64,000 nucleotides of DNA from DASUPK01 sp963833375 (GCA_963833375.1 CAWHXR010000010.1:310001-374000); one strand, 5' to 3'. Counted from the stretch's first letter, positions 8,104 to 17,673 are shown. Numbers and translations are program-made. The notes: a model not told the origin generated them from the sequence alone.

Positions 8104-9246
8104 ATGACGGGATCCAAGCTCCTTGCGCTGGCGCTCTCCGGTGCCCTGGTTGCGTGCGCCTGCGCGCTGACCGTGGGCAGCGCCTCGGGCCAGAGCCTCC
8201 AGCAGAAGCTCAACTCAACTCAGAACAAGCTCTCGCATGCGCGCGCCCACGCGGGCGTCCTGACGAGCCGGATCAGCCATGAGTCGTCCCAGCTCCAGCG
8301 CCTCACCAGCCAGGTGGCGGCGCTCCGTAACAAGGAGGCCGCCGTCGCCGCCGAGCTCGCTCAGAAGCAGGCGGAGCTGGATCAGGCTCAGGCCAGGCTC
8401 GAGGTGCTCAAGCAGCGCCTCCGCCGGGCGATCCAGATCCTCGAGCAGCGCCTCGTCGCGATCTACGAGTCGAATGAGCCGGACCTGATCACCGTGCTGC
8501 TGCAGGCGCATGGCTTCGACGACCTGCTGGCCCGCACCCAGTACCTGCGGAACCTCCAGCACCAGGACAACGACATCGTCTCCCGGGTGCGCGAGCTCCG
8601 CAACCAGATGCAGGTGACGGTCAACACCGTGCGCTCGGCCCGCGACCAGATCGCCGCCCGCAAGGCGGAGCTCGAGGCGACGAAGGCGCGGCTCGAGCAG
8701 CGCACCAGCGAGCTCGCCACCGCCAGGCGCAAGCAGCACGCCACGCTCGTCCAGGTTCGGAAGCAGCAGGACAACCTCGAGGGTGACCTCAACGACATCT
8801 CGCAGAAGATCGCGGAGCAGCTGGCAGCCGGCACAGGAGCGCTGCCGGCCGGTCCCATCAGGGTCGCGGGGCACGGGCTGATCTGGCCGGTGAACGGCCC
8901 GATCACCTCCGGGTACGGCCCGCGCAACATCGGCGGGGGATACGAGTTCCACCCCGGCATCGACATCGGCGTCCCCACCGGGACCCCCATTCGATCCGCC
9001 GCAGCGGGTACCGTGAGCATTGCCGGACCCGAAGGCGGCTATGGGAACTACACCTGCATCGATCATGGCGGCGGGCTCTCCACCTGCTACGGACACCAGG
9101 AGCGATTCCTGGTCTCCTCAGGGCAGCAGGTCGCGCAGGGGCAGGTCATCGGGCTCAGCGATTGCACCGGGTACTGCTTCGGCCCGCACGTGCACTTCGA
9201 GGTCCGGATCAACGGGCAGACCACCGACCCGCTGGGCTACCTGTAA
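8104..9246 (+). CDS. Secreted M23 (LytM) peptidase with coiled coil, EnvC/NlpD-like
   Basis: 380 residues: a signal peptide (residues 1-30, cut after a Ser-Gly-Gln region), two long coiled-coil stretches (about 35-110 and 160-240), then a LytM domain at about 260-380. The zinc site is complete: FHPGIDIGVPTG gives the first His and Asp, and GPHVHFEV gives the HxH pair. The domain order matches EnvC-type proteins that cleave peptidoglycan cross-links or activate amidases at the division site. Two cysteines in LSDCTGYCFG may form a disulfide. Start ATG 8104. Confidence 0.9.
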   Translation: MTGSKLLALALSGALVACACALTVGSASGQSLQQKLNSTQNKLSHARAHAGVLTSRISHESSQLQRLTSQVAALRNKEAAVAAELAQKQAELDQAQARLEVLKQRLRRAIQILEQRLVAIYESNEPDLITVLLQAHGFDDLLARTQYLRNLQHQDNDIVSRVRELRNQMQVTVNTVRSARDQIAARKAELEATKARLEQRTSELATARRKQHATLVQVRKQQDNLEGDLNDISQKIAEQLAAGTGALPAGPIRVAGHGLIWPVNGPITSGYGPRNIGGGYEFHPGIDIGVPTGTPIRSAAAGTVSIAGPEGGYGNYTCIDHGGGLSTCYGHQERFLVSSGQQVAQGQVIGLSDCTGYCFGPHVHFEVRINGQTTDPLGYL

Positions 9247-9348
9247 GGGCTCGCCGGCGGTGGGTGGGCCGGCCCCCCCGCCTCTAGAACAAATGGCCAA
9301 CGCGGCTGCCCGGCTCAAGGAGCCACGGGGCACGCCGATGACCGTCAC

Positions 9349-10104
9349 GTGAGTGCGCGCGATTGGCGTGCCGCGCGAGCGGGGGAGGCTCACGCGGCCA
9401 CCACAAGACATACGAATACCCCCGAGAGCTTCATCGTCGGCGTCGGAGCGTCCGGTGCGCTGCTGGCGGGAGCCGCGGTTGTCTTCGTGACCCTGGTGGG
9501 GCTCGTCTCCTTCAACCTCTGGCCCTCGTCCCGGGACGCGTCGATCTACGGCAACGTCGAACTCAGCGCGGCGCCCCAGGCCGGGGCGGCCACGAGCTCG
9601 GCCGCTCCCGTGAGTGCCGCCACCGGGCTGCTCGCCTCGAGCGGCGGCGCGACGGTCGCTCCTGGGGGTGGGGGTGGCGGGAACGGCGGCGGCCACGGTG
9701 GCGGAAAGCAGGGCTCGTCAGGTGGCGGATTGCGCTCCGGACCGGCGCCCACTCCCCCGAGCGTCTCCCCGGGGACGCCCTCGACCGGCACCGGTGACAG
9801 CGGCACGCCGGGCAACGCGGGGAGTGAACCTTCATCCGGAGGGTCCTCCGGGCAGCCGAACAATCCGGCTGGTGGGCACCAGCTGACCCAGCAGAAGCAG
9901 GGCGGCGACGGCCGCAACGGCTCGGCGGGCAAGAGCCCGATCACGCCCCCGAGCCAGGTCTCCACGCAGGGGGATCAGACCTCCATCCCCGGAGGAGAGC
10001 GCATCAATCGCGGCAGGGGACACGACCAACCGGCCTCCGGGTCGGACCAGCCCACCACGCACGGAAGCCAGTCCTCCGGGCGCGGCCAAGGCCGCTGGCA
10101 CTAG
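9349..10104 (+). CDS. Membrane-anchored Gly/Ser/Pro-rich protein
   Basis: 251 residues. After a short charged N-terminus there is one membrane helix (about residues 30-55, FIVGVGASGALLAGAAVVFV). The remaining 190 residues are low-complexity Gly, Ser, Pro, Thr and Gln with no catalytic motif, as expected for a disordered wall-spanning or surface tether. The start is taken as GTG 9349; no clear ribosome site is visible. No family could be assigned, and the ORF could be partly a composition artefact, although the helix and the position between two genes support it. Confidence 0.55.
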   Translation: MSARDWRAARAGEAHAATTRHTNTPESFIVGVGASGALLAGAAVVFVTLVGLVSFNLWPSSRDASIYGNVELSAAPQAGAATSSAAPVSAATGLLASSGGATVAPGGGGGGNGGGHGGGKQGSSGGGLRSGPAPTPPSVSPGTPSTGTGDSGTPGNAGSEPSSGGSSGQPNNPAGGHQLTQQKQGGDGRNGSAGKSPITPPSQVSTQGDQTSIPGGERINRGRGHDQPASGSDQPTTHGSQSSGRGQGRWH

Positions 10105-10123
10105 CCAGGCACGCCGGGACGCG

Positions 10124-10915
10124 CTAGCGCGCCGGCTCGGCGGGAGCGAGCTTGCGCTCGAGCCAGCGCAGCGCCATTGACTGCAGCTCGGGATCGTGCT
10201 GGACGGTGGTGTGCGCGCCCCCAGGGGCGATGACCAGCTTGCGCGGCTCACCCGCCCTCCCGTAGAGCTCCTCCGAGTGATCGCTCGGGATCTGGGTGTC
10301 GCCCTCGGCGTGCATCAGGATCAGCGGCCGCCCGGCGATCCGCTCGACCGCGTCGCCGACGTCCTGCGCGGTCAGCCACGCCTCGAGGTCGCGCGGATCG
10401 CCGACGCGCATCTCCAAGCGACCCGCCCTGACGCCGCGAGCCAGATGGTCCTCGCCGGCGGGGCAGATCGCGATCACCCCGGCGATCTCGGGCGCGGCCG
10501 AGGCAGCGCAGATCGCGAGAAAGCCGCCCAGGCTCGAGCCGCGCACGGCGACCCGGCGGGAGTCGACGCCGTCGTGGGCGGAGAGCAGCCGGGCCATCGA
10601 GATCACGTCGTCGACCGCCGAGCCCGACATCTCCCCCTCGGACTCGCCGTGGCCTGGGAGATCGAAGGTGAGCGCGGCCCATCCGTTGGCTGCGGCGAGG
10701 CGGGCGAAGTCGGCGTGGTTCTCCTTGCGCGACCCGGCGCCGTGCACGATCACGATCCCCGGCCACGGGGGAGGCGGCACCGGCCGCGTTGGCGATCCTC
10801 GCCGAGCCTCGCCCGCCGCACCCATCACGTCGGGCAGCCAGAGCGCGTAGGCCAGCCCACAATGGCGGTCCTCCCGGTCGGGGCGCCGGGGCAAAGAGCG
10901 CTCCATTGCGGGCAT
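10124..10915 (-). CDS. Alpha/beta-hydrolase (dienelactone-hydrolase/lipase-like)
   Basis: About 263 residues with a complete alpha/beta-hydrolase triad: oxyanion strand IVIVHGAGSRKENHADF, nucleophile in RGSSLGGFLAIC, acid in MHAEGDTQIPSDH and the histidine in IAPGGAHTTVQHD. Members act as esterases, lipases or peptidases; the substrate is unknown. The frame is open up to 10954, but that start would overlap lysA on the other strand, so an internal ATG (10915 or 10906) is more likely. It is divergent from lysA with almost no intergenic space. Confidence 0.82.
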   Translation of the reverse strand: MPAMERSLPRRPDREDRHCGLAYALWLPDVMGAAGEARRGSPTRPVPPPPWPGIVIVHGAGSRKENHADFARLAAANGWAALTFDLPGHGESEGEMSGSAVDDVISMARLLSAHDGVDSRRVAVRGSSLGGFLAICAASAAPEIAGVIAICPAGEDHLARGVRAGRLEMRVGDPRDLEAWLTAQDVGDAVERIAGRPLILMHAEGDTQIPSDHSEELYGRAGEPRKLVIAPGGAHTTVQHDPELQSMALRWLERKLAPAEPAR

Positions 10916-10946
10916 TCTGCTCGTTCCCGTCAGAATTGCCTCTCCG

Positions 10947-12269
10947 ATGAGCAATCAGGCAGACAACTCAGGCTCGGTCGCGTCCGCGGACCCGATCGCC
11001 GCTTCGCCGGTCTATCCGGCGGGGTCGCGCGTGAACGAGCGCGGCCACCTCGAGATCGCCGGCTGCGACGTCATCGAGCTGGCCGACCGCTTCGGCACTC
11101 CCGCCTACATCTACGCCGAGGACGACATCCGCGGCCGGGCCCAGGAGTTCGTGAGCGCCTTCGAGGAGCGGACAGACTCGTTCGAGGTGATCTTCGCCGG
11201 CAAGTCGCTGCCCTGCACAGCGGCCTACCGCGTGATGCGCGAGGAGGGGCTGTCGGTCGACGTCGCTTCGGGCGGCGAGCTCCACATGGCGCTCGCCGCG
11301 GGCTTTGCCCCGGAGCGGATCCACCTGCACGGCAACAACAAGTCGGAAGCGGAGCTGCGTTACGCCTTCGAGACCGGTGTCGGGCACCTGATCCTCGACT
11401 CCTTCGACGAGATCGAGCTGGCCGATCGTCTCCTCGACCGGCCCCAGAAGGTCCTGATCCGAGTCACCCCCGGGATTGAGCCTTCCACCCACGACTATGT
11501 GAAGACCGGGCAGCTCGATTCCAAGTTCGGCTTCGGGCTCGCCGACCGGCTCGCCGAGCGTGCAGCCGAGCGGGTCCGTGAGTCGGCGAATCTCGAGCTG
11601 GTCGGCCTCCACGCCCACATCGGGTCGCAGATCTTCGAGCTCGAGCCTTACGTGAAGGCGATCGAGGTGATCGCCGACTTCTGCGGCGCGGTCGACCTGG
11701 AGCCGGAGCTGCTCAACGTCGGCGGCGGGCTCGGGATCGCTTATCTGGACACCGACGAGCCCCCCTCGATCGAGGACTACGTCGAGGTCAAGGTGCGGGG
11801 TGTTCAGCGGGTCTTCGACCCGGCACCGACCATCCTGGTCGAGCCCGGCCGCTCGCTGGTCGGCAACGCCGGCGTGACCGCCTACCGGGTGGGGACTGTG
11901 AAGGAGATCCCGGGCGTGCGGACCTACGTGGCGGTCGACGGCGGAATGTCGGACAACCTGCGGCCGATGCTCTACGGCTCCCGGTACGAGGCCGTGATCG
12001 CTGACCGGGCCGGGGAGACTCCGCAGACCCTGGCGACGATCGCCGGCATGCACTGCGAGTCCGGCGACGTCCTGGTCCGCGACACGGACCTGGCCGCCCC
12101 GCGGGTCGGCGACGTCCTGGTGACGCCGGCCACCGGGGCCTACGGCCACGCGATGGCCAACAACTACAACGGGGTGCCGAGGCCCCCGGTGATCTTCTGC
12201 CGCGACGGAGAGGCGAGGGTCGTCGTCCGCCGCGAGACCTGGGACGACCTGCTCGGCCGGGACGAGTGA
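10947..12269 (+). CDS. lysA: Diaminopimelate decarboxylase
   Basis: 440 residues, fold III PLP enzyme that converts meso-diaminopimelate to lysine, the last step of lysine synthesis. The PLP lysine is in EVIFAGKSLPCT. HLHGNNKSEAELRYA, VGLHAHIGSQI and the GGGLG phosphate loop follow in the usual order. The second-subunit active-site motif is CESGD (GMHCESGDVL). The alanine-racemase-like C-terminal barrel is complete. It heads an amino-acid cluster with hom and thrC, a common actinobacterial order (lysA-hom-thrC). Confidence 0.95.
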   Translation: MSNQADNSGSVASADPIAASPVYPAGSRVNERGHLEIAGCDVIELADRFGTPAYIYAEDDIRGRAQEFVSAFEERTDSFEVIFAGKSLPCTAAYRVMREEGLSVDVASGGELHMALAAGFAPERIHLHGNNKSEAELRYAFETGVGHLILDSFDEIELADRLLDRPQKVLIRVTPGIEPSTHDYVKTGQLDSKFGFGLADRLAERAAERVRESANLELVGLHAHIGSQIFELEPYVKAIEVIADFCGAVDLEPELLNVGGGLGIAYLDTDEPPSIEDYVEVKVRGVQRVFDPAPTILVEPGRSLVGNAGVTAYRVGTVKEIPGVRTYVAVDGGMSDNLRPMLYGSRYEAVIADRAGETPQTLATIAGMHCESGDVLVRDTDLAAPRVGDVLVTPATGAYGHAMANNYNGVPRPPVIFCRDGEARVVVRRETWDDLLGRDE

Positions 12270-12334
12270 TGAGCGTGGATGCTCGCGGCAGTGAAGATGC
12301 GAGGGCGCTCCGCAAGGAGCGACCCGTCATATGA
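12269..12334 (+). CDS. Possible 21-codon coupled ORF between lysA and hom
   Basis: An ATG overlaps the lysA stop (TGATG) and the ORF ends at a TGA overlapping the hom start (ATATGA). The peptide would be MSVDARGSEDARALRKERPVI. It could relay ribosomes from lysA to hom, or simply be spacer sequence. Nothing but the overlaps supports it. Confidence 0.22.
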   Translation: MSVDARGSEDARALRKERPVI

Positions 12335-13569
12335 GTGAGCAGCCTCGAGGCGTCGTGCGGGTAGGGATCCTCGGCAAGGGGACCGTGGGGGGCGCTTTCC
12401 GCAAGCTGCTGGAGGAGCGCGCCGACATGGTCGAGGAGGTCTCGGGCCGCCGGCCCAGGGTGACGGGCGTCCTGAGCAGCAAGAAGGGGAGCTTCGACGA
12501 GATCCTCGCCGCCAGCGACATAGTCGTCGAGCTGATCGGCGGCCTCGATCCCGCCCTGGGCTACGTCACCCGGTCGCTCAGGGAGGGGCGTCACGTCGTC
12601 ACCGCCAACAAGCAGCTGCTGGCCCAGCACGGAAGCGAACTGGTGGCCGCCGCGCGCGAGGGCGGCGCGCAGCTTCGCTTCGAGGCCGCCGTCGCGGGCG
12701 CGATCCCGGTGATCCGGGTGGTCCAGGAGAGCCTCGGCGCGATCCCGATCGAGAAGGTCTTCGGGATCGTCAACGGGACGACCAACTACATCCTCACCGA
12801 GATGGCCCGCAGCGGCCTCTCCTACGAGGAGGCTCTGAAGCAGGCCCAGGATCTCGGCTACGCGGAGGCCGACCCGACCGACGACGTGGGCGGGGCCGAC
12901 GCGGCGGCCAAGATGGCGATTCTCGCCCGGCTTGCCTTCGGCGCCCCTGTGAAGCTGCAGGACGTCCCGTACGAAGGCATCGAGCAGATCAAGCCAGACG
13001 ACCTCGCCTACGCGAAGGAGCTCGGGCTCTCGCTGAAGCTGCTCGGGGTCGCCGAGCGCGTCGGGGACGGGGAGATCAGCGTCCGCGTCTTCCCCTGCTT
13101 CCTCTACCCGGGCCATCCGCTGGCACCGATCTCGGGGCCCTTCAACGCCGTGATGGTCGAGTCGCCCGCGATCACGGAGATCACCATGTCCGGGCCGGGG
13201 GCCGGCGGTCCCGAGACGGCCTCCGCAGTGCTCGGCGACGTGGTCTCGGTGATCGGCGGCGGCTCGCCGCTCTTCGAGGAGAACGCGAAGCTCAAGATCG
13301 CAAAGGATGTGGAGATGGCGTTCTACCTCCACCTCGAGGTCGACGATCGCCCCGGGGTCCTCGCGCAGGTCGCGGAGGTCCTGGGCGACAACGGGGTCTC
13401 CGTGCGGAGCGTCGTCCAGCGCGGGCTGGGAGGAGAGGCGCAGCTGATCATGGTCATGCACCCGGTCAGCGAGAAGCGCTTTGCCGCGGCGCTGAAGCGG
13501 ATCGCGAAGCTCAGATTCCTGCGCTCGCCTCCTCGCTCGATCCGCGTGATCGAGGAAGAGTTCGGCTAG
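12331..13569 (+). CDS. hom: Homoserine dehydrogenase
   Basis: 412 residues. The N-terminal NAD(P)-binding motif is VRVGILGKGTVGGAF. The catalytic domain carries TANKQLLAQHG, EAAVAGAIPVIR, IVNGTTNYILTEM and DPTDDVGGADAAAKM. A C-terminal ACT domain (HLEVDDRPGVLAQVAEVL) is present, as in threonine-feedback-sensitive enzymes. It reduces aspartate semialdehyde to homoserine for threonine and methionine. It sits directly before thrC. The start ATG 12331 keeps the beta strand before the glycine loop. Confidence 0.95.
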   Translation: MSEQPRGVVRVGILGKGTVGGAFRKLLEERADMVEEVSGRRPRVTGVLSSKKGSFDEILAASDIVVELIGGLDPALGYVTRSLREGRHVVTANKQLLAQHGSELVAAAREGGAQLRFEAAVAGAIPVIRVVQESLGAIPIEKVFGIVNGTTNYILTEMARSGLSYEEALKQAQDLGYAEADPTDDVGGADAAAKMAILARLAFGAPVKLQDVPYEGIEQIKPDDLAYAKELGLSLKLLGVAERVGDGEISVRVFPCFLYPGHPLAPISGPFNAVMVESPAITEITMSGPGAGGPETASAVLGDVVSVIGGGSPLFEENAKLKIAKDVEMAFYLHLEVDDRPGVLAQVAEVLGDNGVSVRSVVQRGLGGEAQLIMVMHPVSEKRFAAALKRIAKLRFLRSPPRSIRVIEEEFG

Positions 13570-13577
13570 CCCGGCTG

Positions 13578-14612
13578 ATGCCCACTCCGCTCATAGAGCG
13601 CTATCGCGATCGCCTCCCCCTCGAGGACGGGGATCCCGTCGTCACGCTCAACGAGGGCTCGACCCCGCTGATCCACTCCCCGCGGCTCTCCGAGCGCGTC
13701 GGCGCCGAGGTCTACCTCAAGTTCGAGGGGGCCAACCCGACCGGGAGCTTCAAGGACCGCGGCATGACCGTGGCGGTTTCGCGGGCCAAGGGGGCCGGGG
13801 CCGAGGTGATCATCTGCGCCTCCACCGGAAACACCGCGGCGAGCTGCGCCGCCTACGCGGCGCGGGCCGGTCTCCGCGGCGCGGTGATCGTCCCGGAGGG
13901 GAAGATCGCGATCGGCAAGCTCGCCCAGGCGCTCATGCACGGCGCCCGGGTGATCGCCCTGGAGGGCAACTTCGACCAGGCGCTGGAGATCGTTCGCGAG
14001 ATCGCCAAGAGGCATCCCGTCGAGCTGGTCAACTCGGTCAACCCTTACCGGATCCAGGGACAGAAGACCGCCGCCTTTGAGACCTGCGACGAGCTCGGCC
14101 AGGCGCCGGCGGCGATCGCCATCCCGGTCGGCAACGCCGGCAACGTCACCTCGTGGTGGGCCGGCTTCCAGGAGTACGGCGAATCGCCGATCCTCTACGG
14201 CTTCCAGGCCGAGGGCGCCGCGCCGCTGGTCGAGGGGCACCCGATCGAGAACCCCGAGACGGTCGCCTCCGCGATCCGGATCGGCAACCCGGCGCGCTGG
14301 GAGGAGGCGATGAACGCCTTCACCGCCTCCCGCGGCCGGGTCGCCGCGGTCAGCGACGAGCAGATCCTCGACGCCTACCACTGGGTGGCCTCGAGGGAGG
14401 GCGTCTTCTGCGAGCCGGCCTCCGCCGCCTCGGTCGCCGGCTTGCTGGCGCACGGCCTGCCGGTCGCCGACGGCATGGAGAAGCCCGAGACCGTCGTCTG
14501 CGTTCTCACCGGCCACGGGCTCAAGGACCCGGACACCGCCCTGGGCAAGGCCCCTGCCGTCACCGGCTGCAAGGCGGAGCTCGCTGCGGTCGAGAAGGCT
14601 GTATTCGACTAG
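13578..14612 (+). CDS. thrC: Threonine synthase
   Basis: 344 residues, fold II PLP enzyme converting O-phosphohomoserine to threonine. The PLP lysine lies in NPTGSFKDRGMTVAVSRA; the ASTGNTAASCAAYAARAG phosphate-binding loop and the VGNAGNVTSWW loop follow. Length and order fit the short bacterial/plant-like class. It is 8 nt behind hom, so cotranscribed. Homoserine kinase, the step between the two, is encoded 5.5 kb away (20066). Confidence 0.94.
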   Translation: MPTPLIERYRDRLPLEDGDPVVTLNEGSTPLIHSPRLSERVGAEVYLKFEGANPTGSFKDRGMTVAVSRAKGAGAEVIICASTGNTAASCAAYAARAGLRGAVIVPEGKIAIGKLAQALMHGARVIALEGNFDQALEIVREIAKRHPVELVNSVNPYRIQGQKTAAFETCDELGQAPAAIAIPVGNAGNVTSWWAGFQEYGESPILYGFQAEGAAPLVEGHPIENPETVASAIRIGNPARWEEAMNAFTASRGRVAAVSDEQILDAYHWVASREGVFCEPASAASVAGLLAHGLPVADGMEKPETVVCVLTGHGLKDPDTALGKAPAVTGCKAELAAVEKAVFD

Positions 14613-14623
14613 CCCGGGCCCGG

Positions 14624-15442
14624 CTAGCTCTCTGCCACGTCACGGCGCAGGAAGACGATGGCGGCGCCCGCCAGCGCCGGGAGGCCGTACAAGGCGCACA
14701 CCCAGATCGACCGCAGGATCGGATCCCAGTCCGTTGGGGTGCGAAGCAGCCCCTGCCAGGCGCTGAACTGGGTGCTGAGCAGGTACGGGTGGAGGCCGCC
14801 GAGTCCCGGCAGGATGGCGACCAGCTGGAGCAGCAGCGAGAACATCAGGGTCCCGACGATCGCGGCGCCGCTGTTGCGAAAGACGGTCGACAGCAACAGG
14901 CCTATGCAGGCAATCGCGAGGATGGGCAGCAAGTAGACCAGGAGGCTGGCGCCGACGAGGAAGAGGCCCCGCGGCGCCGAGACGACGGTTCCCGACAGAG
15001 TGGTCACCGGATTGAAGCCGGAGGCGAGGATGCCGGCCCCGGTGGCGACCGTCCCGGCGATCGCTATTGCGAGCACCGCGTAGGTGGTGGTCGCCAGGGC
15101 CTTGCCGGCGAAGACCTGGTGGCGCTCGACGGAGCGGGTCAGCAGCATCTTCAGGGTCGCGTTGCGATCCTCGCAGGCGACGATGTCGCCCGCCACCAGG
15201 GCCGTGATCAGGGGGAACAGCCAGATCGAGCCGAACAACAGCAGCACGAGTGGAACGGCCAGACCCGTTTCGTGGACGTAGCGCCCGAAGGCGACGTCGT
15301 TGGGTTGACCGCCGCCCGTGGCCAGGGCGATCACGAAGATGATCGGGACGGCGGCGGCGGCGCCGAGGCCGAGGTAGGTGCGCTTCTGGGCCCGCAGCTT
15401 GCGCAGCTCCCACCGGTAGACGGTCAGGACCCCGTGCTTCAC
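14624..15442 (-). CDS. ABC-2 type transporter permease
   Basis: 272 residues with about six membrane helices (first at AAAAVPIIFVIALATG) and the ABC-2 style cytoplasmic stretch VACEDRNATLKMLLTRSVER. Its GTG start overlaps the stop of the ATPase gene (GTGA), so the two are coupled and form one transporter. Such exporters move drugs, lipids or peptides; the substrate is unknown. It converges on thrC with 11 nt between stops. Confidence 0.88.
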   Translation of the reverse strand: MKHGVLTVYRWELRKLRAQKRTYLGLGAAAAVPIIFVIALATGGGQPNDVAFGRYVHETGLAVPLVLLLFGSIWLFPLITALVAGDIVACEDRNATLKMLLTRSVERHQVFAGKALATTTYAVLAIAIAGTVATGAGILASGFNPVTTLSGTVVSAPRGLFLVGASLLVYLLPILAIACIGLLLSTVFRNSGAAIVGTLMFSLLLQLVAILPGLGGLHPYLLSTQFSAWQGLLRTPTDWDPILRSIWVCALYGLPALAGAAIVFLRRDVAES

Positions 15443-16404
15443 GCCACCGCCTCGATCTCCCGAGACGCGGCGGCGACCTCCCTGCTCGGCGCGCCGCCCT
15501 CGGTGAGCTGGAAGAAGAGCTCCTCGAGGGTTGCCTGACGAGGGGTCAGCTCGAGAACGGCAGCACCTGACTCGGCGAGCGCGAGTGAGAGCCCGGCCAC
15601 GGCGCTCTCGTCGGACGCCTTGAAGAGCAGCCCGTCAGGTCTCGCCTCCTCGATCTCCTCGATGCCCGGCTGGCTCTCGCAAACCCGCCTCCCGAGGGTG
15701 TCGTCGGTGGTCCGCAGCCGGTAGCTGACCCCTGCCCTCGCGCGTAGCTCGCCCAGAGATCCCTCGTATGCGACCCGGCCGCTGCGGATGATCGCGACCC
15801 GGTTGCAGAGCTCCTCCACCTCCGGCATCAGGTGGCTCGAGAGCAGGACGGTGATCCCGCGGTCGGCAAGGTCGCGGATCAGCTGCCGCATGTCGCGCAT
15901 CCCCGCCGGGTCGAGTCCGGTCGTCGGTTCGTCGAGCAAGAGGAGCCGCGGGCTTCTCAGCAGCGCCGAGGCGATCCCGAGGCGCTGTCGCATCCCGTGC
16001 GAGTAACCCTTCACCTTGTCCTTGGCGCGGTCCCGCAGATGGACGGTCTCCAGCACCTGCTCGATCCGCGTTCGCCCGTCGTCGCCGTCGAGGGCCGCGT
16101 AGAGCTCGAGATTGGCGCGGCCGCTCAGGTACGGATAGAAGGTCGGGGACTCGACGAAACCCGCTACCCCCTTCAGGGCGGCGACGCTGATCTGCGGATC
16201 CCGGCCAAAGAGCCGAACCGACCCGCCGGTCGGACGAATCAGTCCGAGCATCATCCGGAGCGAGGTGGTCTTCCCTGCGCCGTTCGGACCGAGGTATCCG
16301 AAGACGTCCCCGGGGTTGACGGTCAGATCGACATCGTCGACGGCAACGATCTCCCCGTAGCGTTTGACGAGCCCGCGAACCTCAATGGGCGGGGAATCCG
16401 CCAT
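15439..16404 (-). CDS. ABC transporter ATP-binding protein
   Basis: 321 residues of the DrrA/CcmA-type ATPase family. Walker A is GPNGAGKTTSLRMM, the signature is YSHGMRQRLGIASALL, Walker B is RLLLLDEPTTGLDP, and the switch His is in LLSSHLMPEVEEL. The C-terminal extension typical of ABC-2 exporter ATPases is present. The ATG directly follows the stop of the LolA-like gene (TAGATG), and its own stop overlaps the permease start. It drives export through the neighbouring permease. Confidence 0.93.
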   Translation of the reverse strand: MADSPPIEVRGLVKRYGEIVAVDDVDLTVNPGDVFGYLGPNGAGKTTSLRMMLGLIRPTGGSVRLFGRDPQISVAALKGVAGFVESPTFYPYLSGRANLELYAALDGDDGRTRIEQVLETVHLRDRAKDKVKGYSHGMRQRLGIASALLRSPRLLLLDEPTTGLDPAGMRDMRQLIRDLADRGITVLLSSHLMPEVEELCNRVAIIRSGRVAYEGSLGELRARAGVSYRLRTTDDTLGRRVCESQPGIEEIEEARPDGLLFKASDESAVAGLSLALAESGAAVLELTPRQATLEELFFQLTEGGAPSREVAAASREIEAVA

Positions 16405-17673
16405 CTAGTGCAGATCGCGGGCAGCCGCCAGTGCCGTGGCGCCGGGCACGGAGCCAAGCACCGTGTATCCGACGCCGGCGCGCTCGAAGTGCACCATGGC
16501 GCCAAGCGGCGTCTCCAGCTCCTGACCCTGGATCCCGTCGACCGACACGGTGGGCAGCGTCAGCTGGCCCTGGTCGCCGCCGGGCCCCGTCGAGCTCGAG
16601 TTGCGCTCGACGGGCCACTCGAGGACCGCGATCCCGTCCAGCCCATGCCCGTAAGTGACGAGCGCCCCTGCATCCTTGCCGTTCTGGATCAGCCGGATGT
16701 CACTGCGGGGCAGGCCCGCCGCGGCATCGGGCGCCGTGACCGGGAAGGAGACGTGTTGCTGGACCTGATCCAGTCCGGTCACCGCCGGCGAATCGCCGTG
16801 CGCGCCGGAGTCGCCCGCCGACGGGCTGAGGTCGACCACCTTGGCGTCGGCCGGCGGGCTGATGTCGAAGACCGAGGAGCGGACTGGGCCGTAGGAGATG
16901 TCGGTGACCTTCAGCTCGACCACGGGCGAGCTGTCGCCCTTGGCGTAGACGGCGGCCCGCAGCGGCGTTCCGTGGACGGCGTCCCAAGCCAGCTCGGCTC
17001 CGCCGAGAAGGCCGCCGTGCTGCTTCGGCTCGAGCCTGACCGAATAGGCGGGCTGGCCGGCGACGTCGGTGGGCTCCGCTCCGCTCACCAAGGCGTGGTC
17101 CATCAAGCGCGCGATCCCCTTCTTGACCTGGCCGAGCGAAGGGGGTTGCTCGTTCGCCGAGGCATCCGAGGTGGTGTGATCGTGACCCTTGGGGAGGGTG
17201 GCCTCGTAGACGGTGTTCGTGCCGGAGTCGTAGACGGACACCCGGCTCCGATCAGCCAGCACCTGTGTGTCGCTGGTGCCGCTGTCGGCGCTTGCATCGG
17301 CCTGCAGCTCGAGGCGCAGGTGACCATCGGCAGCGGCCCAGAACCGCCCCGAGGCTCCGCTGAGGAGGGGGCTTCCCCCCTGCACGTCGGAGCTGTTGAT
17401 CAGATGGTTCGTGAACTGGATGCGCCCGCTGACCCCGTGCAACTCGGGGGCCGTCAGCGCGTCGTGGACGGCGACCGGCAGCGCCTCTGGCTTCGGCTCC
17501 GGTCCCCCGCCGGTGGTCGCCATCGCCAAGGCGGCTCCGCCGACAACGACCCCGGCAACGGCCGCGCACAGCGCCAGAAGCTGGCGCGTGGAGATGCGGC
17601 GCAGTAATCCAATCACGGAACCAAGGCTACGCCCATGGCCTAAAGGGATTCGTGAGAATTGATGAGAGTTCAC
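16405..17673 (-). CDS. LolA/DUF2092-like exported protein, first gene of the ABC operon
   Basis: Up to 422 residues, GTG start at 17673; a second GTG at about 17619 would also keep the signal region. One hydrophobic segment (LLALCAAVAGVVVGGAALAM) directs export. The mature part resembles the half-barrel of LolA/LppX/DUF2092 proteins: GVSGRIQFTNHL, GRFWAAADGHLRLELQ, YEATLPKG, AYSVRLEPK and VFDISPPADAKVVDLSP. These bind lipids or sense signals at the outer leaflet. Being coupled to an ABC ATPase and permease, it may hand over or receive the transported lipid. Confidence 0.72.
   Translation of the reverse strand: MNSHQFSRIPLGHGRSLGSVIGLLRRISTRQLLALCAAVAGVVVGGAALAMATTGGGPEPKPEALPVAVHDALTAPELHGVSGRIQFTNHLINSSDVQGGSPLLSGASGRFWAAADGHLRLELQADASADSGTSDTQVLADRSRVSVYDSGTNTVYEATLPKGHDHTTSDASANEQPPSLGQVKKGIARLMDHALVSGAEPTDVAGQPAYSVRLEPKQHGGLLGGAELAWDAVHGTPLRAAVYAKGDSSPVVELKVTDISYGPVRSSVFDISPPADAKVVDLSPSAGDSGAHGDSPAVTGLDQVQQHVSFPVTAPDAAAGLPRSDIRLIQNGKDAGALVTYGHGLDGIAVLEWPVERNSSSTGPGGDQGQLTLPTVSVDGIQGQELETPLGAMVHFERAGVGYTVLGSVPGATALAAARDLH

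Noticed and set aside
15832..17607. A 591-codon plus-strand frame over the ABC transporter genes
   Set aside because: It lies antisense to the ATPase and LolA-like genes, whose motifs are clear; its translation is low-complexity Arg/Gly/Val.
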